DNA of 64,000 bases from Onchidella celtica (GCA_963931925.1 OZ007574.1:37976938-38040937), one strand, 5' to 3'. Counted from the first letter of the stretch, positions 25,029 to 52,470 are shown. Notes: generated by a model from the letters alone, not told the origin. Numbers and translations: made by a program.

Positions 25029-25100
25029 AAGTGAATTCGCCACTTCGGAAGTGAATTCGCCACTTCGGAAGTGAATTCGCCACTTCGGAAGTGAATTCAG
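25029..25100. repeat. 20-bp minisatellite, 3.5 copies, each unit a hairpin
   Basis: GAAGTGAATTCGCCACTTCG repeated without a mismatch. Within each unit GAAGTG pairs with CACTTC, and GCGAATTC is near-palindromic. The identity of the units implies recent expansion. Confidence 0.95.
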
Positions 25101-25921
25101 TGTATCTCGGGTTTCCCCCCCCCCCCTTTGTTTTCCCTGCCATTATTTTCTTCTTTTGTGTTTTCGTTGTGCATTCTGTTTTAGTTTCGAAGGTCTTAAA
25201 GATCGGGAGGCTTAAATTAATGTGGTTCTTATTTGATGAGTCAGTTTCTGTGATTTTGTGAGGATTAGTTTCACTGGTTTCGGAGAATTCTAGTGTCACC
25301 ATCAGCTGCTTTGGTTTCCAAGTGGTTTGTTTGCCTATCAGAAATTATGATAAAGTCAATACAAAAACACTGAATATTTCCTGCTTCATATTTACTCAGA
25401 AAGTAAATTAATTCAAGAATAATTTTGCTCTGAGAAGGAAAAGGGAAATGAAATTGGACGTACTTCCTCTGCATAGACAAAAATTAGTCAATAGTCATAA
25501 ATATTAAATTAAAACCGTTTATGTAAAGGAAAAAAAAAAACAAACCCTCTCCCCACTCTCTGTCTGTCTGTCTATCTCTCTCCCTGTCTGTCCCTGTCTC
25601 TCTCTCCTCTCCTTCTCTTTTCTGTCTCCCTTCTTTTGCTCGTTCTCATCTTCCCCCTCTTTCCATCTGATTCTCCCTTCTCTCTATGTGATTCACTCTC
25701 TCTTTCTCTCATCATCCACACAACAAATCGTGACATTTTATCCAAAGGACACATGCTGCTGTCGCTCTGAGGTCTTTCTTTGTCAGCATCCTGAACCACG
25801 TTCAGAATCATCGATTCACGACCTGTCACTTATGTCTGGAAACCACAACAAACTCTCATCTACTCTCCCTCCATTTGTCAGACCCAAGACAAATATGTCC
25901 CACTTCAAACCTTCCACACCC

Positions 25922-26215
25922 AGTTGATTAAAGAGTGATTTCCATTGCTGTTTGGTGATGTCTTTAATCGAAAATCAGAGTTCTTAGATCTGTGAACATA
26001 ACATTGTATCCCGGTACGGGTCATAGCTCTAATCTCGGACGTTGAAATGAAATACAAAAGGTCCGCACTCAGCTGGTTACAGAGTGATTTCCTCAGCTGT
26101 TTGATAATGTCTTCAAGCAGAGCTCACAGACCTATGTGCATGACAATTGTATCCCGGGGCGAGTCATAATTCTAGTCTCAGATCTCGTCTGGGGTTCTGA
26201 AATCAAAATTGAGTC
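25922..26215. repeat. Diverged ~150-bp tandem duplication
   Basis: AGAGTGATTTCC...GCTGTTTG.TGATGTCTT...TTGTATCCCGG..CGRGTCATA..TCTAATCTC occurs at about 25935-26065 and again at about 26082-26205 with many differences. Confidence 0.7.
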
Positions 26216-26236
26216 AGTGCGAGTTTTCATTATTTA

Positions 26237-26312
26237 CTTATCTTACTTTTATTGATCTCCTTGGTCACATAAAACTTATCTTACTTTTATTGATCTCCTT
26301 GGTCACATAAAA
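26237..26312. repeat. Exact 38-bp tandem duplication
   Basis: The 38 bases at 26237-26274 (beginning CTTATCTTACTTTTATTGAT) are repeated without change at 26275-26312. It could be real or an assembly artefact. Confidence 0.97.
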
Positions 26313-28859
26313 CAATGGTAGAAACTGATCAATATTATAAATCTACAGTGAAAGTGTCAGAAAAAGAAAATCAGACTAACTTCTTTTCGCCGTTCGTGGG
26401 ATATTGTGTTTCATTTTATTTAGGAGTATTTTGTTGTGAGGACTCTTGATACAACCTTCATGCAATATTGCTGTGCCCGAACATAATGATAGCAACGTCG
26501 CCTTTACATTTCATCTGGGGTGCTCCCTTTTCAGCCTTCTCATCCCCCTTCCCCTCGAGTGTAAAATGAGAAGTCTTCTTGCAGAGTCGTGTTTGCGAAA
26601 ATTTGAATGTCAGTAAATTTGGATGTCTACAATGATTCGCATAATCATCCCGCTGATGCCTTGTCAACGTTGTAAATTTCATGTGGAACCGGGTAAATCC
26701 TGGTCTGTATTCAAAATATCTGAGTGCACTAGAAATAATTATGATGATATCTATCTGTAGACCAGGGGATACTGTCTTTCCCAGGTAAAACAGTGATGTC
26801 CGCAAAAGTCACCTCGCTTTCAGAAAAATGGATTTCTGTCTTGTCTTTTATTTCTGAAAATAGCAAACAATATAATTTCTCTTTCAGTATATTAACAATA
26901 CACCAAGACAGCGCCAAGTTTGTATAATAATCGGCAGTTCCCCGGTGCCATGGAAAGAGTCAAAGAATGGAAATAGCTAAATTTTTAGTACGCTTTCCTA
27001 TTGTATTAATTAGTGCCATTTATCTACAGGCTGTTTCATCGTCAGCAGAATTTGGATTTGATTTCGCAATGCTTTTTACTTGACATCATCGGGTGTCAAC
27101 ATCTGCCAGCAAATCGGGCACAATATTTATGTCGATGTATTTTTAGCAGAGAGCCCACTTGCCGGGGCTGAAGCACTATTAAGGACAATGTGTTTATGTC
27201 AGCTGACAGTGCGCACGGCGGAAAAAAATCTATACATATCGTGATACATAAAACGATTTCTTTATTAAACCCCTGTTTTACCTCGTGCGATGATGCTCGT
27301 GAGATACGTTTTTCTGTGCTCGACTGAACATTGCTGATAAATGGTTTCACATTCAAGCATGTCTTATTTAGATGGGAAGAAAACTAAATAAATTGTACAC
27401 AGGCGGGCGTGTTGTGTTTTTTTGGAGGATAGTTGGCCATTGTCAAAAATGTTGAATAATGTATTGTGGACAGCTGGGGAACCATACAATTTCTTAAGTT
27501 TCTTGCTTAGTAACAGTTATTTTGTTAGACACTGCTTGTCCAGAAATTTAAATATATTTACAGTAGAGTGACTCTATATTGTTAGAAATTGCCAGAGTTA
27601 ATTAAAAATATGGAAAACTCTATGAAATAAAACATCGGTAAGTGATAGACGATTTTTCTCATGTCCGCCGACGGTGAAGACACAATTTTCATACGTACTA
27701 CAATCAAAATTTCTACGTTAAGAAACTTCTGTGTGAAAATGGAGATACGATGTGTAGAATGTTAATTAACCTGATGTTTTCGGTGCGAAATTTTGAGAGA
27801 AGCAATCAGTGACAGTATCTCAGTGATCTAATTTAATGCCGACCTTCCATTCGGGGAATATCGGCGGTGATATGCTTTAACTGTAAAGTAGCCTAATTTC
27901 AGTATAACCGGGGTTTACCATAGGATCATTGGGCAGGAAACTTACCAGGATTATTTGCGACTCTTAGGGCACAACTGCGCACAGATTCAACACTGTTTTG
28001 GCTCGGTTTTTAGGGTGATTTGTTTACTATGGAATAAAACGGGACCTCAGGCACTAGTGAGATGGAGACAAACTTGTCTTGCTAGCTGGTTCAGTGCAAG
28101 TTCAAAACCCGACGCAAACCACGGGAGATGTTCCTCATATGACAGGGATACTACAAGGACGCGACTTTAGGAGCGCCCGTGAGCGGGCTGGCAGGGAGAC
28201 AGTGCTCCTCTGGCAAGTTCATCCTCTAGATGGATGTTTTTATAGTAAACGCGGGACACGGCGATTAATGCTCAGACCATGAAATAATTATGTGCTCCAC
28301 TAAACTCATGTAACACTCACAATGGTACTCCTTCCCATAACACACGTGACTCGGTGTGATATTATATAGCTCTTACTGAATAAATTTGACGATGAAAATT
28401 GAAATGCAAGGATTATCAGGTGTCCGACATGCTAAAAAAATCTCTTGTCTTTCTTTGTCTTGTGTATTTCAACTCCAGTGATGGTTGTGAATCAACCAAA
28501 ATACTCTCGATCGGACAAGTACATATAAAGGTAGGAAGAGAACAACGCATGGGATTTAACTTATTTGAAAATGGGTTAAGATTATCACCCCGCCCTCTTT
28601 TCCATAATATTATCACGTACGTCTCACTGTACTCGTATATTTCTGGTCATCCAAGTAGTATGATCGATCTGATTTATAAATGCGTTTGGGCTAGCAGTAA
28701 GATTCCATTTCTACTGAAATCCCCAGACTTCATTAATTATTCACGTGAACTCACAGAAATGCCCGCGATAACTCGTACACGTAAATTATAGCCTTGCCCA
28801 AATGTACAGACAAATTTACCGCTTTACTACCAGTGAACTTTGCGTGTTTTTTTATTTTT
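26313..28859. other. Gene-free region
   Basis: AT-rich. Open frames exist (26458-26805 minus; 28429-28791 plus, the latter with a hydrophobic start MLKKSLVFLCLVYF) but show no recognised domain, no splice support and no codon signal I can defend. Confidence 0.35.
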
Positions 28860-29860
28860 GTTCAATGTCGGTTTTTTAATTTAATAGATAGATTAACGTT
28901 CCAGTTTGCAGTTTTCACAATCTGAGAGTTTAATTTAATGAAAAATGTGATGTGGTTTTTGTGATGGGATACATTGCTTTTCAGTTCCATGGCTGTCAGT
29001 TGTGAACAAGCTCAGACTTACTTTTTTTTTTTTCATTTGCCAGTGAGCTATGTACTGCTTAGTTTCATGTCTCAGTTTGCTAGTTTCACACTTTGAGAGA
29101 GCCCAATCGTAATTTAATCAAAAGTGTGGAGTGGTTTTTGTAAAAGAATAGTCATGGTTATTCGCTTTCATGACTCTTCCAGCCGTGAACAAGTTCAGAC
29201 TTGGTTGTTTTTTTTTCATTTTTCCTCTGAGCTGTGAAATAGTTCGATTCATGTCTCAGTTTGCTATTTTCACCATCTGAGAGAACCTATTCGAAATTTA
29301 ATGAAAAGTGTTATGTTGTTTTTGTAAAAGAATACATGCTTATCAATGGCTTCATAACTGTGTCAGGTGTGAACAGGTCCAGACTTAGTTGTTTTTTTTT
29401 TTCATTTATCAGTGAGCCATGCAATACTTGAATTTACGCCTCAGTTTGCAATTATCACAATCTGATAGCATAATCTAATGTAAAGTGTAATTTTGGTTTT
29501 GGTATAGGAAAACGGTGTTCTTGGGCTTCCTGTTTTCAGAAGAGATTTTGCTTTTGTTTTTTTTTTTCTTCTTTCTTGAAATCACTGAGAAATTTTAATT
29601 CTTGACTTATATTAATCTCCTCTTTGCAGTATTCACAATTTGACAGCAGCCGAACTTAGTGAAAATTTATGCGATGTTTTTCGAACTGGAACACCGTGTT
29701 ATTTGGCTTCATGTCTCAATTAAAAAAGCCTGCTAAGATTTTTCTTTTCCATTTACCAGTGAGTCGTTCAATACTTGGATTCTTGTCTCGGTTGGGAATT
29801 AAATTTTTACAACTTGACAGCCTAAATTAATGAGGTGAGTGATCGGGTTTTCAGATGGAA
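28860..29860. repeat. Diverged ~178-bp satellite, about 5.5 units
   Basis: A landmark close to CTCAGTTTGCAGTTTTCACAATCTGAGAG recurs at about 28905, 29076, 29260, 29445, 29623 and 29790, giving spacings of 171, 184, 185, 178 and about 168. Between landmarks each unit keeps TTTAATGAAAAGTGT..TGGTTTTTGT, GTGAACAAGTTCAGACTT, a T8-T11 run and CATTT.CCAGTGAGC. Units grow less alike toward the right. No open frame follows the period. Confidence 0.85.
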
Positions 29861-30631
29861 ATTTTATGTGGTTTTTATGTGTTAAATTAAGGACATGTTC
29901 ATACCTCGTCACTGAGAATTCGCTCCAGCGTGTCTATATTAACAACTTAGAAGCGCGTAGTTTCACACCGCACGGAAAGAGTTATGCCAGACGCATAGCA
30001 CTCTCATTAAGCGTTACAGGTGCATGATTTACAATAGTAATGTTACGGGAGATACTTGAAAATATCGACCCCCGTGAAATAGCATTAGCTATGAATTCAT
30101 GGAGCAATATCGACCAAAATCTTTCCAGCCGTTTTAACATTTGAATTAAGTAGGAATTAGTTGTGGCAGAAACTGAAGCTGAATACTGAGATCGACGGTC
30201 TTTTTTATTCAAGTAATGTCGCTCGAAGATGTCAGAATAAATACCACAGGGACAAGTAATACAGTCAGAATCCCCATACAATGATAGCAGTTATAATGCG
30301 ATCTCATGAGTTTTTTGTTCAACAAATAGGTTATAATTTGCTAGTTAAATGTGGCGAAAATTTCTAGCATTACTTTGTTGTCAAAATCTCTGAATGCTTC
30401 CATTGGTTGAATAGGTTTCATTATTCCCATAAATGTGGCTATTTTTCAAAGTTTAATTCTTTCACAAAACACTCGTTTGCTATGTGGTGTGTATGTTCAT
30501 CAAGTAAAACGCCGGCTTTGATGTTTGGACTCAGTAACTCAAGCGAGAAATGTGCTTTACCCCCATTTCATATTTTATTATCTACACTATTTTCATGAAG
30601 GTAGTATCTTGGGTTTCCATACTGTGCTCAG
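29861..30631. other. Gene-free spacer
   Basis: Nothing recognised. Confidence 0.4.
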
Positions 30632-31241
30632 TTAGGCTTAATGCTAGCAGCGCTCTGAGACATGTCTGTTTTGTGTTGGTTTAGACTCCGGATTGAACTT
30701 CCTTCGAATCAACTTCTAGTGAGACAAATCTATTTCAGTCCTACTAGCAAAGATACTAGAACTGACAAGATAAGACAGCCTGTGCTTTTAGCGTGCACAG
30801 ATTTCGCACCGCCACCTAGCGGCGAACGCGCGGAAGTCATGAACAGTGCCGTATTTTACAAAGCCAAATAGGGAAACTACAGAATTTTGTTCACTGTTCA
30901 GCTATCGCTATAGGCCTTGAATGAAGTCACTTGTTGTGGAATTGTAACCTCAATCGCTGTAGGGAAAACTTTTTTTTTTTTTAGTTGCACTAGCGCTGTC
31001 ACAATTTTGCATCATAAATTTACCATTATATCAAACATTCTTTTCATACTGTGTGCCATGTCCCCCACCGCCCCTCAATCAGTTCGCAAATTGTGTACAC
31101 GTTTTTTTTTTAGTGGTGCGAAGAAGACAGTGTCTCATCTTGTCATTTCTAGTATCTTTGCTACTGGTACGTGAGGTCGTGTTTTAACTCCATAGTCGAC
31201 AAAATCTAGGCAAAACAGACTTGACTCTATGCGCTTTAGGT
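30632..31241. mobile_element. F-family MITE copy 5, split by a nested element
   Basis: The left half (30632-30744) has TTAGGCTTAATGC, ATGTCTGTTTTGTG and TCGAATCAACTTC. The right half (31164-31241) has GTGAGGTCGTGTTTTAACTCC, GGCAAAACAGACTTG and GCGCTTTAGG. Together they match the 190-bp copy at 20541. A 415-bp TA-flanked element sits between them. Confidence 0.7.
30747..31161. mobile_element. TA-target MITE nested in F copy 5
   Basis: The ends GCAAAGATACTAGAACTGAC... and, from the right, GCAAAGATACTAGAAATGAC... match over 31 bases with two differences. TA flanks both sides (30745-30746 and 31162-31163), as in Tc1/mariner-type insertion. The interior holds no transposase. The nearly identical TIRs suggest a fairly recent insertion. 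Confidence 0.85.
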
Positions 31242-32211
31242 TTAAAGATGATAATATCAGGCTTATTAACACTTCTCTAAATTAACACCACAGCATCACA
31301 ACCATTCGCCAGTCTGGTATTTGATTTAAACAAAAACAACCCCCCCCCCCCCCCCAAAAAAAAATAAATCGTGTAGTATTTTTCTTTGACAACAATCCGT
31401 CGCCCAAAACGGATCAATAATTATGCAATCGATAGTCCTTATCAAAAGTGCACTCATTGTTTTGTTGACCTGTCAATTTTATAGTAATGAGTCAGACTGG
31501 GCCAAGTCTCAAAGGGCCACGATTTCAAGTAAAGCAATCATGACACAGTTATGATGTTTGTTCCTACAGTTCGAGGGATATGACAGATACGCCAACGCTG
31601 TCGTATTCAAAATCGGTTGAGATCGTTTTGCCTCAGAGGATTTGGTCTGGCACTGTACTAGCCTACAGATTTTTCACTCTATACAATTAGAGACGTCAAA
31701 TCGTCCCCTTTAAATGACAAGGTTCCATCTCCACTTTTTGGCTGAACTGAGTTACACACTACATACTACTTCTACAGGCCTTCTCCGTTGCGTGCCAAAG
31801 TATCAAATGGATTGGCGTGTGTAATATTATGTTAGTACTAAAGTCTTACCTCTAAAAGGTATGAGCGCATGAAACTGCTATCACCAGTTTCTCAAAAGTT
31901 GATGGAAGGGAGTTAGAACCGTGCCATTTTAAGGGGACGGAATAATACCGAAGAAATAAAGCTCGTTTCCTCTTTCTCTGATACGATATTTGAACAAACA
32001 GTGCGATAACAGACTTAGGCGTGACTTTCTTCCTTGGTTTGATAACATGGAGCTTAGTATAGCAAAGGGCTGGGTTGTTTTTTCTTTGCATACTATTACT
32101 ACCTCGGATGTTTGTTTGTTATCTCACCCCCCCCCCCCCAAAATATTGTCTTTCTCAAAACTGAAAGCTGGAAAAAAAAAAAAAAAGCATTCTGGCAAAA
32201 CCGTAAAATCG
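31242..32211. other. Gene-free spacer
   Basis: A C/A homopolymer patch lies at 31339-31365 and a C run at 32126. Nothing else recognised. Confidence 0.4.
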
Positions 32212-32428
32212 CGACCTTAGATCTTAATTGTTTCCACTCCATTTTTTTTTTTTGTACAGTTGAGAAAATATGTGTGGATTTAGTATTATGATATGGAGGT
32301 GCGGATAAATCGGAATGGTGAAACAGCTTGATAACGCATTTTAAACAATTAGTGCCAAAGTTTGCATTTGTTATACCTCATCTGCATACTGAAGGAAATG
32401 GAGATAAAACGAACAAGAACTAAGGTCG
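32212..32428. mobile_element. Q-family MITE copy 2
   Basis: Starts CGACCTTAGATCTTAATTG and ends ACGAACAAGAACTAAGGTCG (inverted). The interior has ATAAATCGGAATGGTGAAACAG and GCATTTTAAA as in 37722-37964. It lies about 420 bases upstream of the proposed first exon of the CA8-like gene. Confidence 0.65.
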
Positions 32429-32851
32429 TTAATGTAGATGCAGAACAGGAAACGGGTAATGAAGTGATAATTGAGAACGACTTATGTCTGTATTGTCATG
32501 GAAATGAAGGACCCCACCCCCTCTCTTTTGTTCCCCTGTCCTTCCTCCCCCCCTCAAAGTCAATCTCTTATCTCCAAAATTTACGGCGACACAGCCGATG
32601 TTTACACCTTACTGTACTATCGTTGTTCAAATTTTCTACCTCTGTGTGAAATAGAATTCAGAGCTGGGGTTAATTATTCTTTGAGGAAAAGGCATTGATA
32701 GATTCTTTTTTCAGGCGGCACCCAGTGACAGGTTTATCAGTTAATGCACCCTGGTGCGATAAGACATTGAGAGGTTTGATAAATTGAGGTTTTGTCTTGG
32801 ATATTTACTGTGTAGTTGTGTAGTGTGTGCGTGTCAAACCTCAAGTTTGCC

Positions 32852-47469
<14,618 letters not shown>

Positions 47470-48160
47470 AAACTCAAAATGTTACCAGCCATTCACAGCT
47501 AGCTGCATAATACAGATGCTACTTGCCTGCAAGATAGCTGAATGAATTCCCACAAATACTCTAATTTATTATAGATATTATACACCATTACCGTCCATTT
47601 CCAAAGCAGGAAAGAAAAATGTTTCCCCATATTATTATCTTTGAAGGCTTCACAGTTCTGAACACAACTGCATAAATCTGTTTTTGGAATGGAAGTCAGA
47701 AAATGAGAGGGAGGTATAATGTGTACTCAAGGTAGACCTACATATGACAATTATAGCTTATGGAGATACAAGATTAAATATGTTAAGGAGCCACCCAGAA
47801 AGTATATATTGAGGGTTGGCAACCAGAATGTTTTATGTCCAAAATCATCCAATTGAGAAAAACGAGTTTGAAATTTGTAACCTTAATGAAAATTCCAATA
47901 ACTGTACCAACATCAACACGGTCACACGAATAGTGTAACTGGGTTATGAGATACGTAAAGTCCCACAACTTGTGTCTTGATTATCTACAGGTACTTAAGA
48001 GCAATGAATCAAACTGGACATAACATATTCTGGTTGATAACCCTTGATATGCTTGGAGGGGGTTTGCATTTGATAGAACAAATGTGTAAAGATCTCATAC
48101 TCTCATACAGATAGACCATTAATTTTATGTACTAAAGCCAAACACCATGACATATATCAG
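47470..48160. other. 3' flank/3' UTR of CA8-like gene
   Basis: No other gene. UTR length unknown; candidate signals are ATTAAA near 47773 and AATAAA at 49022. Confidence 0.4.
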
Positions 48161-48355
48161 CCCAGCCTGCAACTGTATGGAAATTTGATGCATAAGACTG
48201 ATGTCAAGTTTGCATATAGGAATGATCTCCTTCCTACGTAGATCCGCTGGTTACCACATCATGCTGATGTCGGATTGATGTAAGGAACCTGCCCCTATGG
48301 TAATCCTGCCAGTCCTACTTAAACCTCCATTGTTTTGACGTAGGGTGGCTGGCTG
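48161..48355 (-). mobile_element. M-family MITE copy 7
   Basis: CCCAGCCTGCAACTGTATGG ... TTTTGACGTAGGGTGGCTGGCTG, with CTTCCTACGTAGATCCGCTGG inside. Confidence 0.75.
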
Positions 48356-49722
48356 AAAGAGTCCTCAACTCTGGGAAATCTCTGTAAATTATGTTTATGC
48401 TTATAAAAGTTACACAGAGAACTTTGACCTTAGCAGATATATTTTAAGTTCTGATGTGAAAGTGCTGTTCTCAATAATGTTTACGACAATGTCATGAAGA
48501 TTGTGGCCATTTTTTTCATGTACATCGACACTGGCAAAGAGTTCTATTTTTTTTCCTGCAAGGGCAGCTATAATGTAGACTATTTAATAATGACAACTCC
48601 AATGAGAAGTTGTGGAGTCAGAGCCTGGATTCATGACACTGAAAAAGTGCTAATGTTACCCAGCTCCGGTAATTAGACCAATCTCCTTTGCATTGTGTTT
48701 CAAGATAGTCAGTAATATTTGTGAAAAGTTTCAATATTTCCTCCAGAAATGATTGCATCAGTTGGGTTTGAGGTCTTTATTTTAGGATTTTCACTGTTCT
48801 TGGCATTCACACCTGAGTCACTGGGTTTGAGATCTTTTTATATTCCTGCACCAGATAAATCACCAGTTGTGTCAACTAAGGCTAACGGCACAGGTGAATT
48901 ATGGGTCAGCTGCAGATCAGCTACAAATACATTTATCGATGGTGCTTTAAGCAAACCTCGTAGCCCAATTTGAGAAAATTTTACAGGAGAGACAAAAAAC
49001 TGAATTGTGGCAACCCTAATCAATAAAATGAACTAAATTTCCGATGTTATACCTATTAAGTAATGCCAAACACGTATGTGATGGCAAGTACCATTAGATG
49101 TAACGATAATTATCATTTTGAAGAGATCTGAGTATTGCTGTCACTTAATATTAAATGTTGTCCTATGCCATTAAGATGAATATTTACTTTGGAATGAAAA
49201 GCATCAATTTCGTGAAGTAAACGAGGAATGGTTCACATCCACTTTACGAGTCTGTTAAATTTTTATTTGTATAACAAACGAGCCTAATCAAATTTACAAA
49301 GGGACATAATGCTTGATTTTCATATGTTCTGCAATGACATGTCTTGGTGGCTGCCCTTTAATAATTATGTTATAGCACTGGACAGAGAAGAAAGTAGGTT
49401 TTTGTTTTTTATTGTAATCAATCGTTCAGTGATGCCAGAAATCAGGTTATCACTGAGTGTTACCATTTTTATCCTGACCTTATAAAATGTCAATAAAATG
49501 AGCAAATAAATGAACAAAGTTCCTGATAATTCATTTGTGTTCATCACCTGAAACATTTCCAACTTCGTTGTACATAAGCATAATCTGATAATATTAAATT
49601 TATTAACATTGTCAAAAACCATAGTATATTTTGATCTCAGTTTTATATGTGCAGTTGTCAAATGGCTGTCTTGATTTAACTATTGAAACCGGATTTGTGT
49701 CTATTATCAGCTGTAAATGTGG
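48356..49722. other. Gene-free spacer with one half of a dispersed repeat
   Basis: 49195-49310 (TTCGTGAAGTAAACGAGGAATGG...AAATTTTTATTTG....AACGAGCCTAATCAAATTT) resembles 50276-50388. No gene recognised. Confidence 0.5.
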
Positions 49723-49951
49723 GTGGATCTGACAAAACCGGGATAAAAGTGAAATGTTTATACCTCTCTAAGAAATGAAAATAAAATATTTCTGAGACCA
49801 TTTCAAGCAAAATACTTTAAAGGAATGCAGAAAAATAGCTAATATTTCATGTTATAATCCCATCTCGTTTTCCATGGAAAATATTTCCCCCTTTGGAGGG
49901 TTTGCTCAGGAATTTGGTCTGTTACCTTAAACTCGATTTTGTCAGATCCAC
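49723..49951. mobile_element. Inverted-repeat MITE, 229 bp
   Basis: GTGGATCTGACAAAACCGGG at the left and its inverse (GTGGATCTGACAAAATCGAG read from the right) match at 18 of 20. No coding capacity; only one copy in the window. Confidence 0.65.
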
Positions 49952-50707
49952 TCAGAAATATTATGTAATTTTGAGTGGGAGCTGTGGTTAAATTGTATGA
50001 CAGAGATTATAATTACATACATGTGTATATAATCTTGGTTTGTTTCACAAAGACTTTAGCCTAAGGCTGTTGTTTGTGGGTTTCTTTGTAAGCATGCTTA
50101 TGTATATATTTATATATTTTCATGCATCAAATAAGCTTTAAAAATGTTTAAAGAATGAATTTAATGCTATCATCAGTGTAGATAATTCTATTTTTTCATG
50201 AATAAATCTCTTTCAGGCAGGATGATTTCATTGTTAGATCTTTTGTCCCATTCCAATAAGGCACATGACCTATTCTTGAAATGAAAAGCACCTGTTTTGT
50301 GAAGTGAATGATGAATGATTCACATTTTAGGAGTATGGGCCTATATCAAATTTTTATTGTTAGCAAACGAGACTAATCAAATTTTCCCCGACAGGCATTT
50401 GAGCTGTATCTAATAAAGAGCAAATATTTAAATTATAAAGTGACTATAATAAATAGAAACTGATGAACGACTACCCATAGGTAATGAGTATGTTGAAGGG
50501 TCCTTCAGCAAAGTAAGAAAACAACGGGCTTGCCTTTCACTCTATGGATCTGTTTTTGCACCCCTTGACAGGACATGGCTATCCTGTTATATTCTATATT
50601 TAGGTTTCGTGGCCTACAACTGCATTCTTAAAATTTTGATACCATTTCCACATAGAAGAAATGTATGAATAATCTAGTCTTTTATAAAGTTATAAATATG
50701 ATTTCAT
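49952..50707. other. Gene-free spacer
   Basis: Holds the second half (50276-50388) of the repeat at 49195-49310. Nothing else recognised. Confidence 0.45.
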
Positions 50708-50880
50708 CACCGTTCCCCAAAACTGTAGTAATTGGTTTTGGCGACTTGTGATGAATTTTTGAAAATTTGCCATTTGATTACATTTTGGCTCTTATAACTA
50801 AGATTATTTGATGCGGCCTTAAATGTTGTATAAAAATCGATGGGGGACTTTTTGGGTTACTACGGTCTCAGGGAACGGTG
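50708..50880. mobile_element. P-family TIR MITE copy 2
   Basis: CACCGTTCCCCAAAACTGTAGTAA and, inverted at the right, CACCGTTCCCTGAGACCGTAGTAA. The interior (ATGAATTTTTGAAAATTTGCCATT) matches 14684-14910. Confidence 0.7.
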
Positions 50881-52114
50881 ATGATTTATAGATTTTAATC
50901 ATTATTAATGTCTTATCTCAAATGTACATGGAACCTGCAACTTCTCAACTGTTAATTTTCATTCTCAAGCCTGTTTGACATACATGCAGCATTTTGTGCA
51001 AACTTTTTCATGTTGTTCTTTCGGCATTGTGCAATAACACGATACCTGACTGCCACTGAACTCTGAGTTTTTGTGCAATGTCATATGTCATCTGTGTGTG
51101 TTTATATGAAGGGTGGTGGGCCAAAAGTTACCTAACTATCATTAGGAAAATAAATAAATAAATAAACAAAGATTGAGAATGTATAAAAATACATTGGAAT
51201 GAAATATTTAAAAAAATTTATCTAAAACCCAGTCAATGTATGATGCAAGCTGAAATGTAAGCAAGTTTCAGCTGTAATACAAATGTGTTCATAAAATAAC
51301 AATATTTTAAAGTAAGTGTTGGCCAAGCAAGAATAGAAAGCATTTTATGTAAGAATGCTAAAAGTCTTATGCTGTTGATAGACAGCAGCCATGAAAATCT
51401 TCAGCGATGACCAACTTATATAAATGTAGATTTATCTGTGAGAAAAACATTAATTCAGAACATGGAAAAGAACAGTGACAATATCAATAATGTTATGTCA
51501 AAGAAATAGAAGACTGGATGAGTTTGTACAATACATGTTCATTTGAAACGCAACAAACTTGGGTTAAAATACTGTTTCAAGTGATAGGAAAAGCCAGGCA
51601 ATAAATGCTAATTTGAAAGACATAATAATTTTTGTAGCAATCTCTATCTAACCAACACAGGGCCGCCAGGCGGCCGAATATGGAATAGCACCTGCCCTCT
51701 CCAGTACCAAAAGACTCCCCATATCCCCATACCTCTTTCTTCACCAACCTACTTCTGCTATCCACCTCCAACCCAGTTCCCCAACCAGCGCCATCGGCAC
51801 TCCGCCATGGCCCTTTCAGAACTATTAGTATAAATGCACCCCTGCACTCCCACTGCCATCGACACATCGCCATGGCCATCCCCCCCCCCCCTTCTTTTTT
51901 TCATTGGCACACCGCCATGGCCACCCTAATAAAAATATCTAGTCTGTGCACAACTAGCAAATTTGTCTCCCCTGCGCGACAACCAAATAAACGAACCAAC
52001 AAATTCAACACCGACAACACTTTACCGCCCATGCCATGGGGCATAAATCCTTACTTTTTGTATGGAGCCCCCATTACCCGCCACCCCCTCCCTCTCCCCA
52101 CGATAGGATGTGGT
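50881..52114. other. Gene-free spacer
   Basis: Short CATCGMCACATCGCCATGGCC repeats at 51780-51925 with a C run. No gene recognised. Confidence 0.4.
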
Positions 52115-52470
52115 TTATTAGAAGAATATTAAAAATATCGTGGATGGAGAAAAAATCAAATGAGTCAGTACTGAGAGACTCTAATCTGAAAAGATCATTA
52201 ATTAAAACAATTATAAGACAGAGGAAACTAAAATTGGTAGGACACATCTGTCGCCTCCGGAGCCTCGAGTATCTAGCAGTCATACTCATGGGGAAGATCG
52301 AAGGCAGGAAAAGCAGGGGTAGACAGAGAAAAACTTTCATTGAAAGTCTTAATTTATGGACAACAAACAAACGTCACAATAACAACTCCAAACTCCTTCT
52401 TTAGGTTGGCTGATGACAGATCCGAGTGGAGAGCCATGGTCGCCAATGTCTGTTCCAGACAGGGCAACTG
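52115..52470 (+). mobile_element. LINE remnant, extreme RT C-terminus
   Basis: WFIRRILKISWMEKKSNESV, RQRKLKLVGHICRL and GKIEGRKSRGRQRKTFIESL are typical of the last ~110 residues of many metazoan LINE polymerases (RRILKI.W.D...N..VL; GH..R; GK..G.R.RGR.R). A frameshift near 52395 leads into RLADDRSEWRAMVANVCSRQ and a stop at about 52469. 5'-truncated. It belongs to a different family from the CR1-like remnants and the intact LINE. Confidence 0.8.

Noticed and set aside
25029-25100. CRISPR-like array
   Set aside because: Units are head-to-tail with no spacers, in an animal genome.
24625-25302. Minus-strand open frames
   Set aside because: One runs through the 20-bp minisatellite and a CA run; the other has no recognisable family.
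26458-26917. Overlapping minus-strand open frames
   Set aside because: Different frames, no family motif I can defend, AT-rich surroundings.
28399-28791. 130-codon open frame with a hydrophobic start
   Set aside because: No recognised domain; the first real ATG is later (28429); no splice or context support.
52036-52404. Host gene with a basic C-terminal region
   Set aside because: The motifs are those of a LINE reverse-transcriptase C-terminus; the frame is shifted and 5'-truncated.
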